A DNA stretch of 64,000 bases. Source: Archilochus colubris. Taxonomy: Eukaryota; Chordata; Aves; Apodiformes; Trochilidae. The stretch is from NCBI GenBank assembly GCA_023079485.1, contig CM041097.1, positions 15,861,658 to 15,925,657 of the forward strand. The letters run 5' to 3'. The notes under the pieces were generated by a model. It did no database searches. It was not told where the DNA came from and was given only the letters and a program-made list of their open reading frames with translations. A program made the translations under genes and the position numbers. The number at the start of each line of letters is the position of its first letter. Positions within the stretch are counted from its first letter, which is position 1. Of this stretch, positions 12,882 to 26,186 are shown one piece after another.

Positions 12882-15800
12882 TTTATTACTCACCTAGAAA
12901 TTAACAACACATTCTGAAGCTTATCTAAATCTTTTCTCAGACAGCTCTTTACATGTCTTCACACATGGCTCGAGCCAGGAAGCAATGGTACCAACATGTC
13001 AGCAGAATCTGCTCAGGTTTCTCTCAAGGTGAAGGTCAGCTAATGAAGCCAGTGTGTTTCAAATCAGTCCTCTCATCCAGTTACACTATCTTTCCAAACA
13101 CTGACCATAAAATTACATGGTAAGTGTCTTTTAAAGACAGTTACCACATGGTTATTGCTGCTTTCCAAATTAGATTGTCATCATGAGTGTTAAGAAGTGA
13201 AAGATACAGGTAGGGAACCCATTAATTCCTTAGCTCTGGCACATGGGAGCTCCCAATGCTTATTCATTTTCCATTAGCAAGCAACATCAGAACCCCTCAG
13301 CTCCCCACTCCTCAAGGTAAATTATTCCTGGAGCACTGTACTTGGTAGCTTCAAGTTTAATTACCATGTAATCTGCAGGTTGTGTTATTACTTCATGGTT
13401 ACATTATGTATATTTTTTTTTCATACGTATTTATATAATCTATAAAAGAATGTGACATTGGAATTGATTTTTTTTTAATTGGTCCCATGTATACTGTTCT
13501 CCCAGCATCTTAAAAATGAGATTCTGCTCTCAGTGAGTGTCTGCTGGATAAATCTGTATGTTGTTTTAAGAATGAAACACCTACTAATGCCTTAACAAGG
13601 GACAATGATTTTTCTGTGAAGCCAAAAGAGATGCTACAGTTGATTCTATTAAACTCATGGGACCAAGGTGTGTATTTAAGGAAGAATTCCTATTGTTGCC
13701 AATGTGGATTTCAGTTCTAAGCACTGATAGCTGCTCCCAGTTGAGTTTGGGTAGTATTTCCTGATGGAGATAATTTAGAACAGGATAATCTCAAAGATAG
13801 ATTCAGATAAGGAGTTTGAGTTCTTTTATCAACATCTTCTGTGATATTTCCTTAGATTCAGCAGATTCAGCCATAAACAAAAAAAAGCACAGACTGTTTA
13901 GAGGCTGAGAGCTGAAGTTCAACATAGACAGTCAAGTTCTTCATCCTTCTTTGGTCAGGAATAGTATTCTCATCAAAACTTCTCTAGAAAGAAGAGGCCT
14001 ATACTTCAAATTTGTGCCCAGTGCAGTCAGTGCCTCAGTGGATTCACAGGGCAGAAATAGATCCTTCAGTTCTGCAGAGAAACATCTCCATCCCTGTGGA
14101 GAGATGCTGAGTTACAGCCAAAGAGCTTTCCTTCTGACAGAGGGGGAAGGTTTGAAGTATAAAGATGTCATTTTTGAAAGAAGCACAGGAAAATCCTGTA
14201 ACAGTTGCTGATGGCCAGTTCTGTGTTGCATTTAACTGCATAAATATTTTACAGGTTTTCTTAATGCACAACCCACAAAGCTATTAACCTTTGCAATAAA
14301 GGAACGGGTTGGATTCATCTCTGCTGCATAACTTGATTAATGTTAAATCAGCTCATTGTTTTTTAACTGTGGAGGATCTCAGTGTGTTATTTAAAAGTAT
14401 ATAATTTCTTACTACATATGGAAAGAAGTACACATAATTAGCGTGCAGGTAACACCTTTAAATTTTCCTTATCTTGGAAGCATGATTAAATTGTACAAGT
14501 AAATGCTATGAAGTTGTTCAAGAGTAATTTTTAATATATTGACAATTTATCTTGTGAAGGGAGGAATATTTTCTCTGTAATTACAAGACTTCAATCCAGG
14601 AAAAAGAAAAAAAAAGGTATTACAAGCAGTTAATAGTGAAGTTAAGCATCTAGTTCATACAATGCCTAGTTTAATAATTGGAATATCTAACCACTGTGCT
14701 TGAAGGAAACCCTTGAGAAGGGATGGAAACTCTTATTTGGGAACTGGGCAATGCATTGCATGTATTGGTACAGATAATTAATTGTTGCACAGATTTAAGT
14801 TCCTAGCAGATTTTTGCCTCTTAGTTACCAGATCCTTTTGCATCCTATTGGAACACAAAATCATCTCCAATATGATTTACTCAGGAATGGTTTAGGCAGC
14901 AAATAATTCACAGCATCTGTTTACAATGAAGCATGGATTCATATAATGAGATTCACCTTAAATCTATTAATATGTTTTTCTTCCTTTCCTCCTCCCCCTA
15001 CTTCCCCTCTCCTTTGTGAAACAGGAATAGAACCCATAAAATTGCCTTTCACAATATGAAAAAGGGACACATTTTTGTAAGCAGAATTTATGAAGGCACC
15101 AAGCCTTGGGATTTCACCAAGGAAATCAGATGCTTAGAAGCAGGGGGATTCCTGGTTGCTCTTTTTTCCTGTGAAGCTACAATCAAGAGTGATGATTTCC
15201 ACACCTGAGAATAAATATGTAGTAACTACAGCAAAATATGTCCAGGTGGAATCTACAGTCATGGCTTTTTGGTTAGAAAGAAGACAAACATTTTTCTTCC
15301 CTCCTGGTAAAGGGTTCTTAGTGCTTTTTAAAAAACCATGAGAAACCTTCTCATCATATGTAAACCACTCCAAAGTTTCATCTCTCACATGAAGAAGTCA
15401 CAGAGAAATAGGAAAATGTTCCTGGTAGAGCCTTATGCAGACTTATTTTAGGTGCCTGCTAATTGACAAAGTGAGCCTCAAGAGCCATCTAGAGGTTGTT
15501 TGGCAAGAACCATTTTTGTTATTTTAAGAATGGGGATTCTGCATATCAGCAGCAAAATCCTCTGGGTTTTGTTCTCATCTGCAGCATGTGGTGAGTTAGG
15601 AAGACCTCTAGTTATGCCACTGGAACTTCAGCAGGGTAGAAATGGTGTCTAAGAAATCATTCCCTTCACCAGTACAGCTGTTTAACCACTGGGAAGCTGC
15701 ACTCATGTGCTGCAAGAAGAATATTATAGAAAGAGCTATGGTAGGAGAATGCATTTGGCATGAGGACTGTGCTCTAGTGAGCCCCAGCCACACTCCATAA

Positions 15801-18800
15801 CAACAACTCCCCCAGGAGAATAAACAGATTTGAGAAAAACTGGCTAACTGCTGGGATTGACTTAATTATGAAACTATTAGAGTCCTGATGGTGTTTCCCT
15901 TAAGACTGTGTCAAACCAACCCCAAATCAATGGTGCTTTGAACAGGGGTCTGAGCTTGCAGGAGCATGGGAGGAAAAGAAGTTAGAATGGGGGTCTGTGA
16001 GTTCACTTCCATTCTTTCTAGACAGCCAAAATGTGACAGCCTTCAAATGGAGACATCTTCTCTTTGGATGAAATTCTGAGAAACTTACTTTTGAGGTATT
16101 TGTGTACCAGATGTTTCTATTTGCAGCTCCAGGTTCGGTGGGCTGAATTTTTCACTTGGATTTCCAGACATCTCCATACACAAGGGTTTATAGTGGAAAT
16201 AATTTTCTGTATTTTGGATTCACATTTCTGTCAGAAAAATGTGAGTGTGACCTCTCATTATTCAGACTACACCTCTTTTTGATGCCTTCTATCTAGACAC
16301 CTCCTATCATACCTAGATATCTTCTATATTCTTCTAGACAGCCCAGTGAAGTCCTCCTGGTGTAAGCTGCTTTGATGTTAAGGCACCCTCTGTTTATATT
16401 AACAAGAGACTTGGACTTTAAGGTTTAAATATACTTTGCCAAATCAAAACTTTGCCCTGACTCCATAAATACTAAGCATACCCATTAAAATCTCTGTGAG
16501 TAGGAAGCATGTGTGTGTAGAGAAAATAACACAGCAGGCATATTATGTATTCATAGGTTAGAGAATATACTTTGGATTTAGAGAACTCTCTTTGATATTT
16601 CCTGTGTAATTAATCTGCTGGAGGAAGTACTTGAATAGCAGACTGGAAGAGCTGAAACACAGAGGGGTTGAACTGCTGAGCCAGCACCAGTAAAACTGAG
16701 GCTACAAAGCTCTCCAGAGATACCCAAGCATCTCTGCTCCAGGGAAAGGAGATTCCTATAGCTTGGTCTTATTTGGATTTTCCAGACTTGAGGGACCAAA
16801 AAAATACAGTTAGCACCAACACAGGTTTAATTTGAGGCTAATAAAACTTCCTAAAATGTTTCTGAAGCATTAACCCAGCCAGCTGTCTACTGGATTCCCA
16901 GGGCTGCTCTCTTCAGGCCAGCTCATGCACCTGTGAGAGCTCTGCACAAACTCAGCCCTGAAAGCCACATCCCAAGCACAGCTCTGACTTCTGCATTATG
17001 CATGAGCCTCATTGCTGCCACCAGATGTGGGTGGAGAGGGGAACTCTTGCAGATGCTGCCAGGGTAATGGCAGGGGGATTTTTTGAATCCTGAGAGAGAC
17101 AAAGAGAGGTTTTATCAATACATGTTATGAATGAGATGAACTGAAATGTTTCCATAAGGGATTTCTGGCTTCAAGATGCATAAACTGGCTCCAGCAAAAT
17201 GATGAAGGTGGAAGGAGACAACAAACACAAAGACTTCAGGAGTGATACTTGTTTAGTATACAGCAGCTATTCCAGCCAGGTCTCTGGTGTCAGTGAACAC
17301 ATACAAATCATGGGAAGGTAGAAACTGAAAATCACAGCTAAAGGGTTTTGTCCAACAGAGAGATATTTTCCTGTGCGTCTGAATTCAGAAAACTGGGCAC
17401 AAAAAAATAAGATTTAGGACTTCTAACCTTTGTGTGAACACTTGCATGGTAAGAAAACATGCTCTTGTAAAAGATGCCCCACCACGGTGTAAAGCAACAG
17501 TTGTATAATAACAAAAAGGAACAAGCAAAATATGACAAAACCAGAAATTATAAACAGAACATAGAAGAAAAACAATACACCTACATACATATATGTAACA
17601 GGAATATGTAAACAATATCTGCTGTTAACTCAGCTATGCTGCACATCAGATATTTGTATTTTTTAAATAGGTGAGTTCAAAATAACCTAAATTATTCTAA
17701 TAATGCATCTCTGATACTCTGTGTCAGAGAAAGGCTGGGCTCTCACTAGGGGTGTAGTAAAGATTGGGCCTGTGGTAGTCTAAGGTAATAAAAAAGTGAC
17801 AAGGTGAATGAGTTGTAAATCTGATTGACTTTTGCACACTGAATCAGTGAGTAGAACTGATAAGCCTCCAGTCAGTACTAATAAGAGCTCAGAAGAGCAG
17901 ACCACCCAACCAGTCAGTGATCCTGCTTAAAAATTTTCACTGGGCTTTTGTAAAATGCAATTTTAAACTGGTTTTGTGTAACATGGAGTAATAAAAGTGC
18001 TGATTCTCCAAAAGAAACAGCAGAGGCAGTGAGTGCCTCAGACAGTCTTAGAATTTAGTGCCTCTAAATGAAAGTGCAAGTTCAAACTTGGTGTAAAACT
18101 ATAGTAAGCACCAGAAATCAGGTCTAACTTTTCAGGTCTAATGTTTGTCTAACTTTAAAATATTTTTAAAAATCCACTATTTCCATGTGGATTTAAATGG
18201 ACTTTTTCAATGAACAAAATATTTTGTGAAAAACCAACTCTGTGTAATTCTAGGCCTTGATGGATAAACTATTAAGTGTTCTTAATTCCACATCCTCACA
18301 ATAGCCATGCCTTCAGATAAAACCCTACTGCCTCCACTGAGAATGAGCAAGACTGAAAAAAATACATTAGTAGGTAATAAATTATTGAGAACAAATTAAA
18401 GCAGTGTGTAAACAGCATGTCTTTAAAAAGCAAGCTTTTGATGCCTTTCAGAGGCTTGAGAAATGAGCTTCCTTAACCTAGGCTAAGCTGTCCACAATTA
18501 CATGTCTGAGTGCTTCTGACAGAGGGCAACACTTCAGCACAGACATAAAGAGCTTAAAACACCCATAAACATCAGTGAAATGCAAGGAAGAAATGCAGAT
18601 AAGAGATTAAAAGGAGCATCTTGGGCTGGATGCTTCCTTCTGGTTTTTTGGTAGGCTCCTACTTATCTCCAGCATGGTCTAGGAGCGATGAGGTCAAGAC
18701 TTGTATTTAATAGTAAAAATCAGATGCCTTTCCCTAGCCAGGGATCAGGACTGTAGTTCCCAAATAGCCCCACAGAAATGAGTGAGATTACTGCAGAGTA

Positions 18801-21800
18801 AGGGAGCACTCAAGGCATGCATGATGCAGGTGCCTTTATGTCCAATTTCAGAGGTAACTTTTCTTCAAAATCAGCACCAAGTGTGTTGGAGTTTTCCTTT
18901 GTGTGACACAGTTTTCAGACATTACTTTTTAATGTTTTTGTGTCACGTTTGCAGTCCCACTCACCCCTGCCCCCCAAGAGAACACTGCAGAGTAGGTAAC
19001 AACAGAAAAACTTCTGATACATAATCTAAATCTCTAACATTCAATCAAAAGTTCCCTTTCAAATTTGCCATGCTGCCAGCTACACTTAGCTACATATTTT
19101 ACATGATGAAGACCAGCATACACCTTTTAGAATATATATTAGTAAATATAGAACTATATCCTGCCTGTAGACATTTGCAATATGATTTTAGCTTATTTGC
19201 AAGTCCTCATGTTCATAAATTACAGGCTAAGATGTGGTCCAAAGCCAGGAAAATACTTCAGAGCTTTGCTACTTCCTTTACTTTCATCTCCTGAAGAGCA
19301 GTAGTCTAGCTGTGAGCTCAAAAAATGTTTAAATTTGAATTCTGTGTAGGAGGCAGACCAAGAAAGAGGAAAAAAAAACATAAAAATGAAAATTTCAGTA
19401 TGTGCCAATATATAAATGAAAAGGTGTCACGACCCTTTCTCTAGACAATGATCTTTGCAACCCTCTGATTTTGCCACTGTGAACTGGGACTCAAACACTC
19501 CATCTTTCCCAGCAGCATGTTTGCACCACACCTGGTTATCCTGCTGAAGGATTTGCTTCAAATTCAGCTGTTTTCATCTCCTGTTTTTCATCTGTGGCAG
19601 CGGGCTGCCCTGCATCAGATTGGCTTTTATCGCTTCACAGTCTTGTTTGTCATGCAAGGAAACACAGCTGAGATGTACTGGGGGAAAAAACCTGTCCAAA
19701 GAAATTTGTCAGGGAATGTTTGTGTTTGGAATGAAAATATCTGAACAGAGATAGAGGGCCTAAGTTTTTAAGAAGCATCAATTTTGGTGAGTGCCACACC
19801 AGATAAGTTGAACTTTCATCTCTCAAATCCATAGTTTTGTTTTTTTTTTTGCTCCTGGCCCTGATGAATCCACCCATTTTGCTGTTTATTTCAGGGAACA
19901 GCTTCCAGAATTTAGCCTGTATTTCCATGCCTGTATCTGGAGACTGTATATTGCAGGCATAGATATACATTGCAAAGTTGTTATCTCCATATATGAGATG
20001 GAACCTGCAAACTAAGATATTTCTGATACCAAGTGACTTGTTTGTACAGCTGCTGTGTGCAGGAATTCTCCAGATTCACAGACTGGTAGCAGCCTTCCCA
20101 GCAAAACATGCTGTGATCAGAGACAACTTCAATCAAGTCAGTGAAGCTATTAATGTGATTACATTACTTAATAAACATTACTCTTTACTCACTGAGAAAG
20201 AAGAATTACAGATTCTGGATTAACTCAGAAAAAATTCAGAAGAAGGAGCACAAAGCTGCTCACCTGTTTGGTTTGGTACTGAGAAATATTTTTGATTTTA
20301 CAAACCAAATGTGTTTCTGAAAATTAGTTCTTTAGTTCCAGTGGTTTTCTTCTTAAAAATGGAATACATTTTACTTTGATCTACTCATGTTTCATTTTGC
20401 CATTTCTAACTGATGCACATTTATTTCCTGTTTTGATAGGACATTATTTTCCTGTACAAATTAATGTAATTCTATTTGAGCAACCTGAAAATAAAAGCAC
20501 ACTGCTTTGAGTAAACTGATTTCAAATGAACCAAAAATATATTTCTTTCAGATTTCTTTTTTTTGTTGTTTGTAAAAAACAAAATAATAGCAGACCCCAG
20601 TCTCTTCTAACTCAGTCATCTCCAGATTACACCTCACCCAGGTTTCCAGTTTGTCTGGCAATTTGCAAGGTGAGCTGCAAAAAAAGGGAGAGCATCAGAC
20701 TTGACACCCCTGAAGTTGTTTTTTTCAGGACACATGAAGCATGATGCACCTATTCTACTTGTGAAATATTTCAGTTCAGATTACAGTTACCAGAACTGGG
20801 AAAATCACTTGGGAGATCCCATTTCTCTCTGAATCAGTTCAGGCCAGTCTGCCCAAACATTCAGTCTTAAGCCAATTTTAAAGGTCTTAGGGCAAGAAAG
20901 GATTCACTCACTTCAGAAGTTTCTTCCTGATATTCTTCCTCTGATATTCCCTGATATCCTTCCCTGATATTCCCAGAATTTGCCTTTCCTTATTTTCAGT
21001 CCATGACCCCTTAGGTATAGCCAGCTGTTTTCTGCCAAAACTGGAGCATGTATGGTAGGAATAGGATAATATCAAATACATTTTATCTACAGACTGCTCT
21101 GGACTGTGTCTTGTGTCCAGGCTCCTTGCCAAACCTTTTGGCACATCCTTAACTTTTGCAGCATCCAGAAGGAATTGATAACTGAGACAAGTTATATGAT
21201 TGAGTCAAAGTACACTTACTGGAAGTGACAACTGTGTTCAGGTCTCAAAACTGGTGAGTTAGTTAAAAATCAATTTTCCCTATTAGCCAATCAATAAACT
21301 AGAGGCAGCTTAGAGGTCATTGAAGCAAAAATGTCTCCCCTGAGGTGTGAGCTGAGATCACAAACTGCCCAGTAACCAAAGCTCTTCATCCTCCCGTTGT
21401 TGCAGCCCCCACTGAGCAAATAACCCTTTTGTCTATTAAAATGCAACAAACCTAGCAAGAGTACCCTGGAATGCCAAGTGAAACATCCCTGAAAGGATTG
21501 CACAGAAAATATTTTTATCCCCTTTTTTGCTCTCCAGTATGTCTGTCCACTTTGCTCATAAGATTTTTTTACCCAGTGCTCTCTTTTCATGAGAGTTTTA
21601 CCCATGTGAGGGATGTCTGACAACATGATGGAAGGGTAGATAAAAGCAGAAGAGAGAGAGAAACCCAGAGACATTTTGAGCACAGCTCTTTCAGTGGGCA
21701 GGGTGCATGTAAAACCCCTTCTTCTCTTGCTTCTCAGCAAGAAATTGAATGTTTTCTGAAACCAAGTCTAGGCTTTAAAACTATTGCAGTGTCATGTGAA

Positions 21801-24800
21801 ATGGACTGAACATCATGAAAGTTCCAGTTAACCTTTATATTAAAGCACAGATAGGTAAATTACTTTCACAAGCAAACTTTATAAATTCATTTGATCTTCA
21901 TGTTCTATTACTGTGGCTAGGAGAGTTGTAATGTAGACTTCTTCCATGTACAAGTAAAGGAACAAGTCTGAGGCACAGAGGTTAAAACAATGAAATCATT
22001 ATACTTGCACAATAACCTCTGAAGATAGCCCAGTCACACCTGGAGAGGTCACAGTTTCCTTCAGTCCTTCTAGAATCCATTTATTTTTCTTTTATTTTTA
22101 AAACCTACAGAATAATTGGGGAGAAAATGGTCCTGTGGGAACTGTTCTCCCACACAAGTAAAAAATGACACCAACTGCACACCAAACACTTGAGCTGCAT
22201 GAAGGTGAATGGAAGGAAAAAATGTCTGACATACCCTGAAAGTTTTCTAAGGTTTTTATGAAGGAATTTAAGCAATGTGTTTGTTAAAATATCCAGTGTT
22301 GAGATTTGTTGCCCTCTGACAGAACTTCAAATGCTCTTTTTACTTTGTGCCAGTATTCAAACATCCGTTTTAAAAACAAACACCATCAATTGCTGCTTTT
22401 CTGACAAAACTCCATCACTGTAAAAATGCTCCATTAAATGCCTAGTAATAACATTCTATAGATGTTCTGTTGAGAAAACAAGTTTCTCTCAGCCAAACTG
22501 CACACAGCATACCTGTAAAAATGTGAAATAAAGTGTTCATGCAAGGAAATTATGCCTGAAGCAGTACACACTATTGTAGAAACTATAGAGAAGAGCTCAG
22601 TAAATAGGTTTGATCCAGTGTATATTAAGCTAGAGGTAATCAAGAAATGTCTGGTTCAGGTGGTTGGTTAGAATGATATCAAAGAGATTGGCACCAGGAA
22701 AAGAACCTTTAGTGCATTCACTCCTTAAAAGCTGCACTCCCTTCTCACCATTTACTCTGTCAGTAGCTCATCATCCAGAGGACCTGTGTTGGTACTTTTT
22801 GGGCCACATTTCCACCTGGCTTTTAATAAAAATTAATCCCTAACTTTCCCCCAAAAAATCCACCACTGAAAGTAACCTGGAAATATTCTGATTGTTTGTC
22901 TTCTCTCACCCTGTTGCCAATCTTCTGACAGCTGTCTGAGTTTCTTTCTTCACCAGTTCTTTTTACTATATATTGTCCCCAGTCTTTTAGTTTATATTTT
23001 GTTCACTTTTTCCCATGGTAGTTGTTATCTTGTTTTTCCCTGCGTTGGTCACTGAACCTTGGCTTTTCCATTATTTCTTATCTCATGCCTTTCCTTTCTA
23101 CTATAGTAAACTCCCATATAACCTTTGAATCCTTGAGACAGAAAAACACCTTCTCTGAGAAGGCTGACACCTTCTGGATTTAGGCATGTGTGTAACCAAG
23201 TGATTAAATTCCCTGTTCTTTTTTAAAGTCTTTAGGTTTGCCACCCTTACCCCTATGCTCCAGTTTTAAAGTAATCCTTAATATTAACTTACAAAACTCT
23301 GTCTGATTTCACTGAGGAGGGTTTTTTCATTAGCCCCTTCATGCAAATCATGCAAATACTTTTTATTGTTTTGAAAGCCTTTCCTTTTTAAATATTCCCA
23401 GGAGAGCAAGGCAGATCTTGAGAGAATCAGAATGGATGTACTATGTAGCACTGGGAAGATAAAGATTAAATTCAGGGGAGATCAAGGAAAGCACAAGGGG
23501 ATGAATTGGTGGGGGCTAGAAATCCTAGACTTGAAGTAATAATATAAACTAGTTCCAAGGCAGCAGAGATTATTCTTCAGGATATTGTGCAGTGCAATAG
23601 GATGGGCTATGGAGCACTGCAAACTCCTTTCCTGTTTATTCAGCATATAAACCATACCTCTTGAGGATCCACCTGAAGCACAGACAAATCAATTTTCCCC
23701 AAAACGTTTTAACAACTGCTCTAAGAGTCCTTCTCTAAAAGCCTCTACCCTTATGAAAAGGAAAAGAAAAAAAAGAGTGCTACACTGTCTAACTCCCCAT
23801 TTTGGAAGTGAGAGTGCTCATGTTTCTTTTCTTTCCTCCTATCCATGCCTAATGCTCTTTAGAATAGAGGCTGACCTGCCAGCAAGGCTCCTCAGGATGA
23901 GCACACTGGGTGTGTAGTGATTGCCAAGAAAAGCTGTTTCTGATTTAAAAGTATAAGGAGAGTCCAAACAACCTGTGGTGCAACACACCTTTGAACTTGT
24001 TCTGGCTAATGAGTCTACTGGGGAGGAATTTCCTCTGTCTTGCTCACCAGCACATTGCCCAAGGACATGAGTGGGGAGATGCATCAGGTTGCCTGGTTTT
24101 CCTCAGGCAGAAAGATGGCAATAGCAAATGTGGAGGTTTTCCTTATGGAAACCACCTTGGCATGCTCCCTCCCCCCCCTGCTGGACCCTGCATTCAGCAT
24201 GCTCAGTGGAGCTTCTAAACATATCCAGGTCAGGGATGTTTGGAGGGGTCTTATGCAAGCAGGTGGGTTAGAAAATACAGGCAGATCTATAAAATCACAG
24301 TGTATAATATATTAAAAGTAGACTAAAATTCTCAGGGGAATCTTCACTGAGAGCAGAGGGATGATTCAGCTGAAAATGATGAATGGCTGCTGCCCTTTTC
24401 TCCTGCCAAATAAACATTTTGTCCCTCACCATTGGAGCTGGGCAGCAGATGCAAAAATACAGCACAGAAAAAGAGCATAATTTGGCCATAAAAATGTTGC
24501 AATAAGTGTTGTTATATAACTGAAATGCCATCTCCTTTAGTGCATCCACCCACTCATTTTACAACCAGTTAATATTTTTCTGAACTTTCATGTTGTATTC
24601 TACCCTGCCGCCTCTGCAATCTTTTTGCCTATTTTTCTGCCAAAGCCACAAGAATAAAGCTGTCAACAGTGCAACTAAGCCATCTTTCTTGTCTGGCAAA
24701 TTGTCTAGTGGAGACTATAACCTCCTGGCTGCTCCACTGTATAATGTAAGTATCCTGTCTTAAGAAAACAGAATTTAAATATTCTTTAGATACAAGATAT

Positions 24801-25570
24801 CTGCAGGCATCTGTGCAGAAACAAGTTAAATATATTTCCTTGACATTTTTTACTTTTCTCCAGTGGGAATGGCACAGGCATTCATATTAAGCTGAACACG
24901 TATTGACATGCTTAGAGAGATGTTATATGGCTTTTCAACTGAAATATCTCCAGGTATTTGAACTGCAATAATAAATATGGCTGCTCCTGAGGGAAGGAAG
25001 AAGCAGCAAGAAAATTCCCCAGAAGACTATGATTAAGAACTGAAGTGAGCCAACAGCATACAGTAGTTATGCTTTGAATGTGATTGGGATTTATGATTTC
25101 AATTAATGCTGGGGAACAATTTTAGAAAGTTATTAGCAAGCTACTGGCTATACAGAATGTGGCTTGTTTGTGCACTCCTCTAGAGCAGCTACAGCATCAC
25201 TGTGGTGTTTGCAAACACAAGGCCAGATTCTCCGTGGTGAAATCTGGTAGAGCACAGGTGGTGGTTGTAGGAGAGCTACACAGATGCACATGGACCAAAA
25301 ATGTGGCCTCATCTGTACAGAAGGTTTTAGTGTATTGGAGGAGCTGTAAACACACATTTGAGAGCTCAAATAACAGAAAGTCATAAGGGAAGAAAGACCA
25401 ATCTCCTCTTCTTTGCCTTTTCATTTCGTGTCCCAGGAAGGGCTCAGGGCTGTGTGTGCAGCTGCTATAAGTTTGCTGGATTTACATCACCAAGGACCTG
25501 GACCCTCCTGAGGTTCACTTACAATTTAGAAACTGAAGCCTGACATGGCTGTATGTGTGGGCATGTGCTG
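12882..25570. other. Non-coding, no gene recognised
   Basis: About 12.7 kb of AT-rich intergenic DNA. All open frames are short (the largest, 21291-21740 minus, has 149 codons) and resemble nothing I know. The stretch 22830-23300 is unusually pyrimidine-rich on the plus strand but has no terminal repeats that would make it an LTR. The block 13320-13560 is AT-rich with many TAAT/ATTA words. No tRNA, snRNA or transposon is recognised. Confidence 0.55.
20924..20974. repeat. Imperfect CCTGATATTC tandem repeat
   Basis: About four to five imperfect copies of a 10-13 base unit, CTGATATTCC with variable TTC spacers. On the minus strand it is translated as the GISGKDIREYQRKN-type repeat of a spurious open frame (20908-21144), which I do not call as a gene. 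Confidence 0.75.
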
Positions 25571-25617
25571 CATATATATATATACACACACACATATATA
25601 TATATGTGTGTGTGTGT
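25571..25617. repeat. Alternating AT/AC/AT/GT dinucleotide palindrome
   Basis: A run of 47 alternating purine-pyrimidine bases made of (AT)n, (AC)n, (AT)n and (GT)n. Within it 25584-25615 is an exact 32-bp palindrome centred between 25599 and 25600. Such DNA can adopt Z-form or extrude a cruciform, and is usually length-unstable. Confidence 0.9.
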
Positions 25618-26130
25618 CTCAGCTTGCCTGTATTTTCCATAGACAAAGCTCTCTGCAGCTGCCTCCTCATTTCAGAATTTAAATGCCATCTGTATTTGTT
25701 AAGGCCCTGTCATCCCTTATGATGTATATGCCAGCTCCCAGCCCCAGGCAGGGTGCTGCTGCTCAGTGGGGAACTCTGCACACTGTGCACCCAGAGAGAG
25801 CCCAAAAGCTGAGGTCTGGGTCCTGAACGTGTCTTGGATCACTGAGCTGAAAGAAGCTATTCATGAAGGCAAAGAAAATCAGGTGTAAGCAGCTGAAGGC
25901 TGGGGGATTAATGAAGCATTTGGGAGGGAAAGCAGCAGCATGTTTTCAAGGCAGTCCTGCCCTGGACAACTGGGGAGAGGCACAAATACCCTGCAGGTGC
26001 TACTGTCACTGGCAGCAATGGCAGCAAGTACAGGAACCTGGCTGCAGCCTTGTTCTCCTTCACCCAGTTCACTCACTGTCTCCTGTTTTCCTCTGGATCT
26101 CTGCTACACAGAGCAGTAAAAGAAGTAAAG

Positions 26131-26186
26131 AATCACAGAATGTCAAGTGTTGGAAGGGATCTCTGGAAATCATCTGGTCAAATCCC
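26131..26186 (-). mobile_element. Old CR1 3'-end fragment
   Basis: AATCACAGAATG followed by TTGGAAGGGATCTCTGG and an ATCATCTGGTCAAATCCC block is a diverged form of the CR1 3' end in minus orientation. Only about 55 bases can be matched by eye, with clear divergence from the young copies at 8166, 55358 and 57777. This is a much older insertion from another CR1 subfamily. Confidence 0.8.

Noticed and set aside
22830..23300. Pyrimidine-rich block considered as a retroviral LTR or processed pseudogene
   Set aside because: No terminal TG...CA repeats, no primer-binding site, no target duplication and no poly-A tail could be found.
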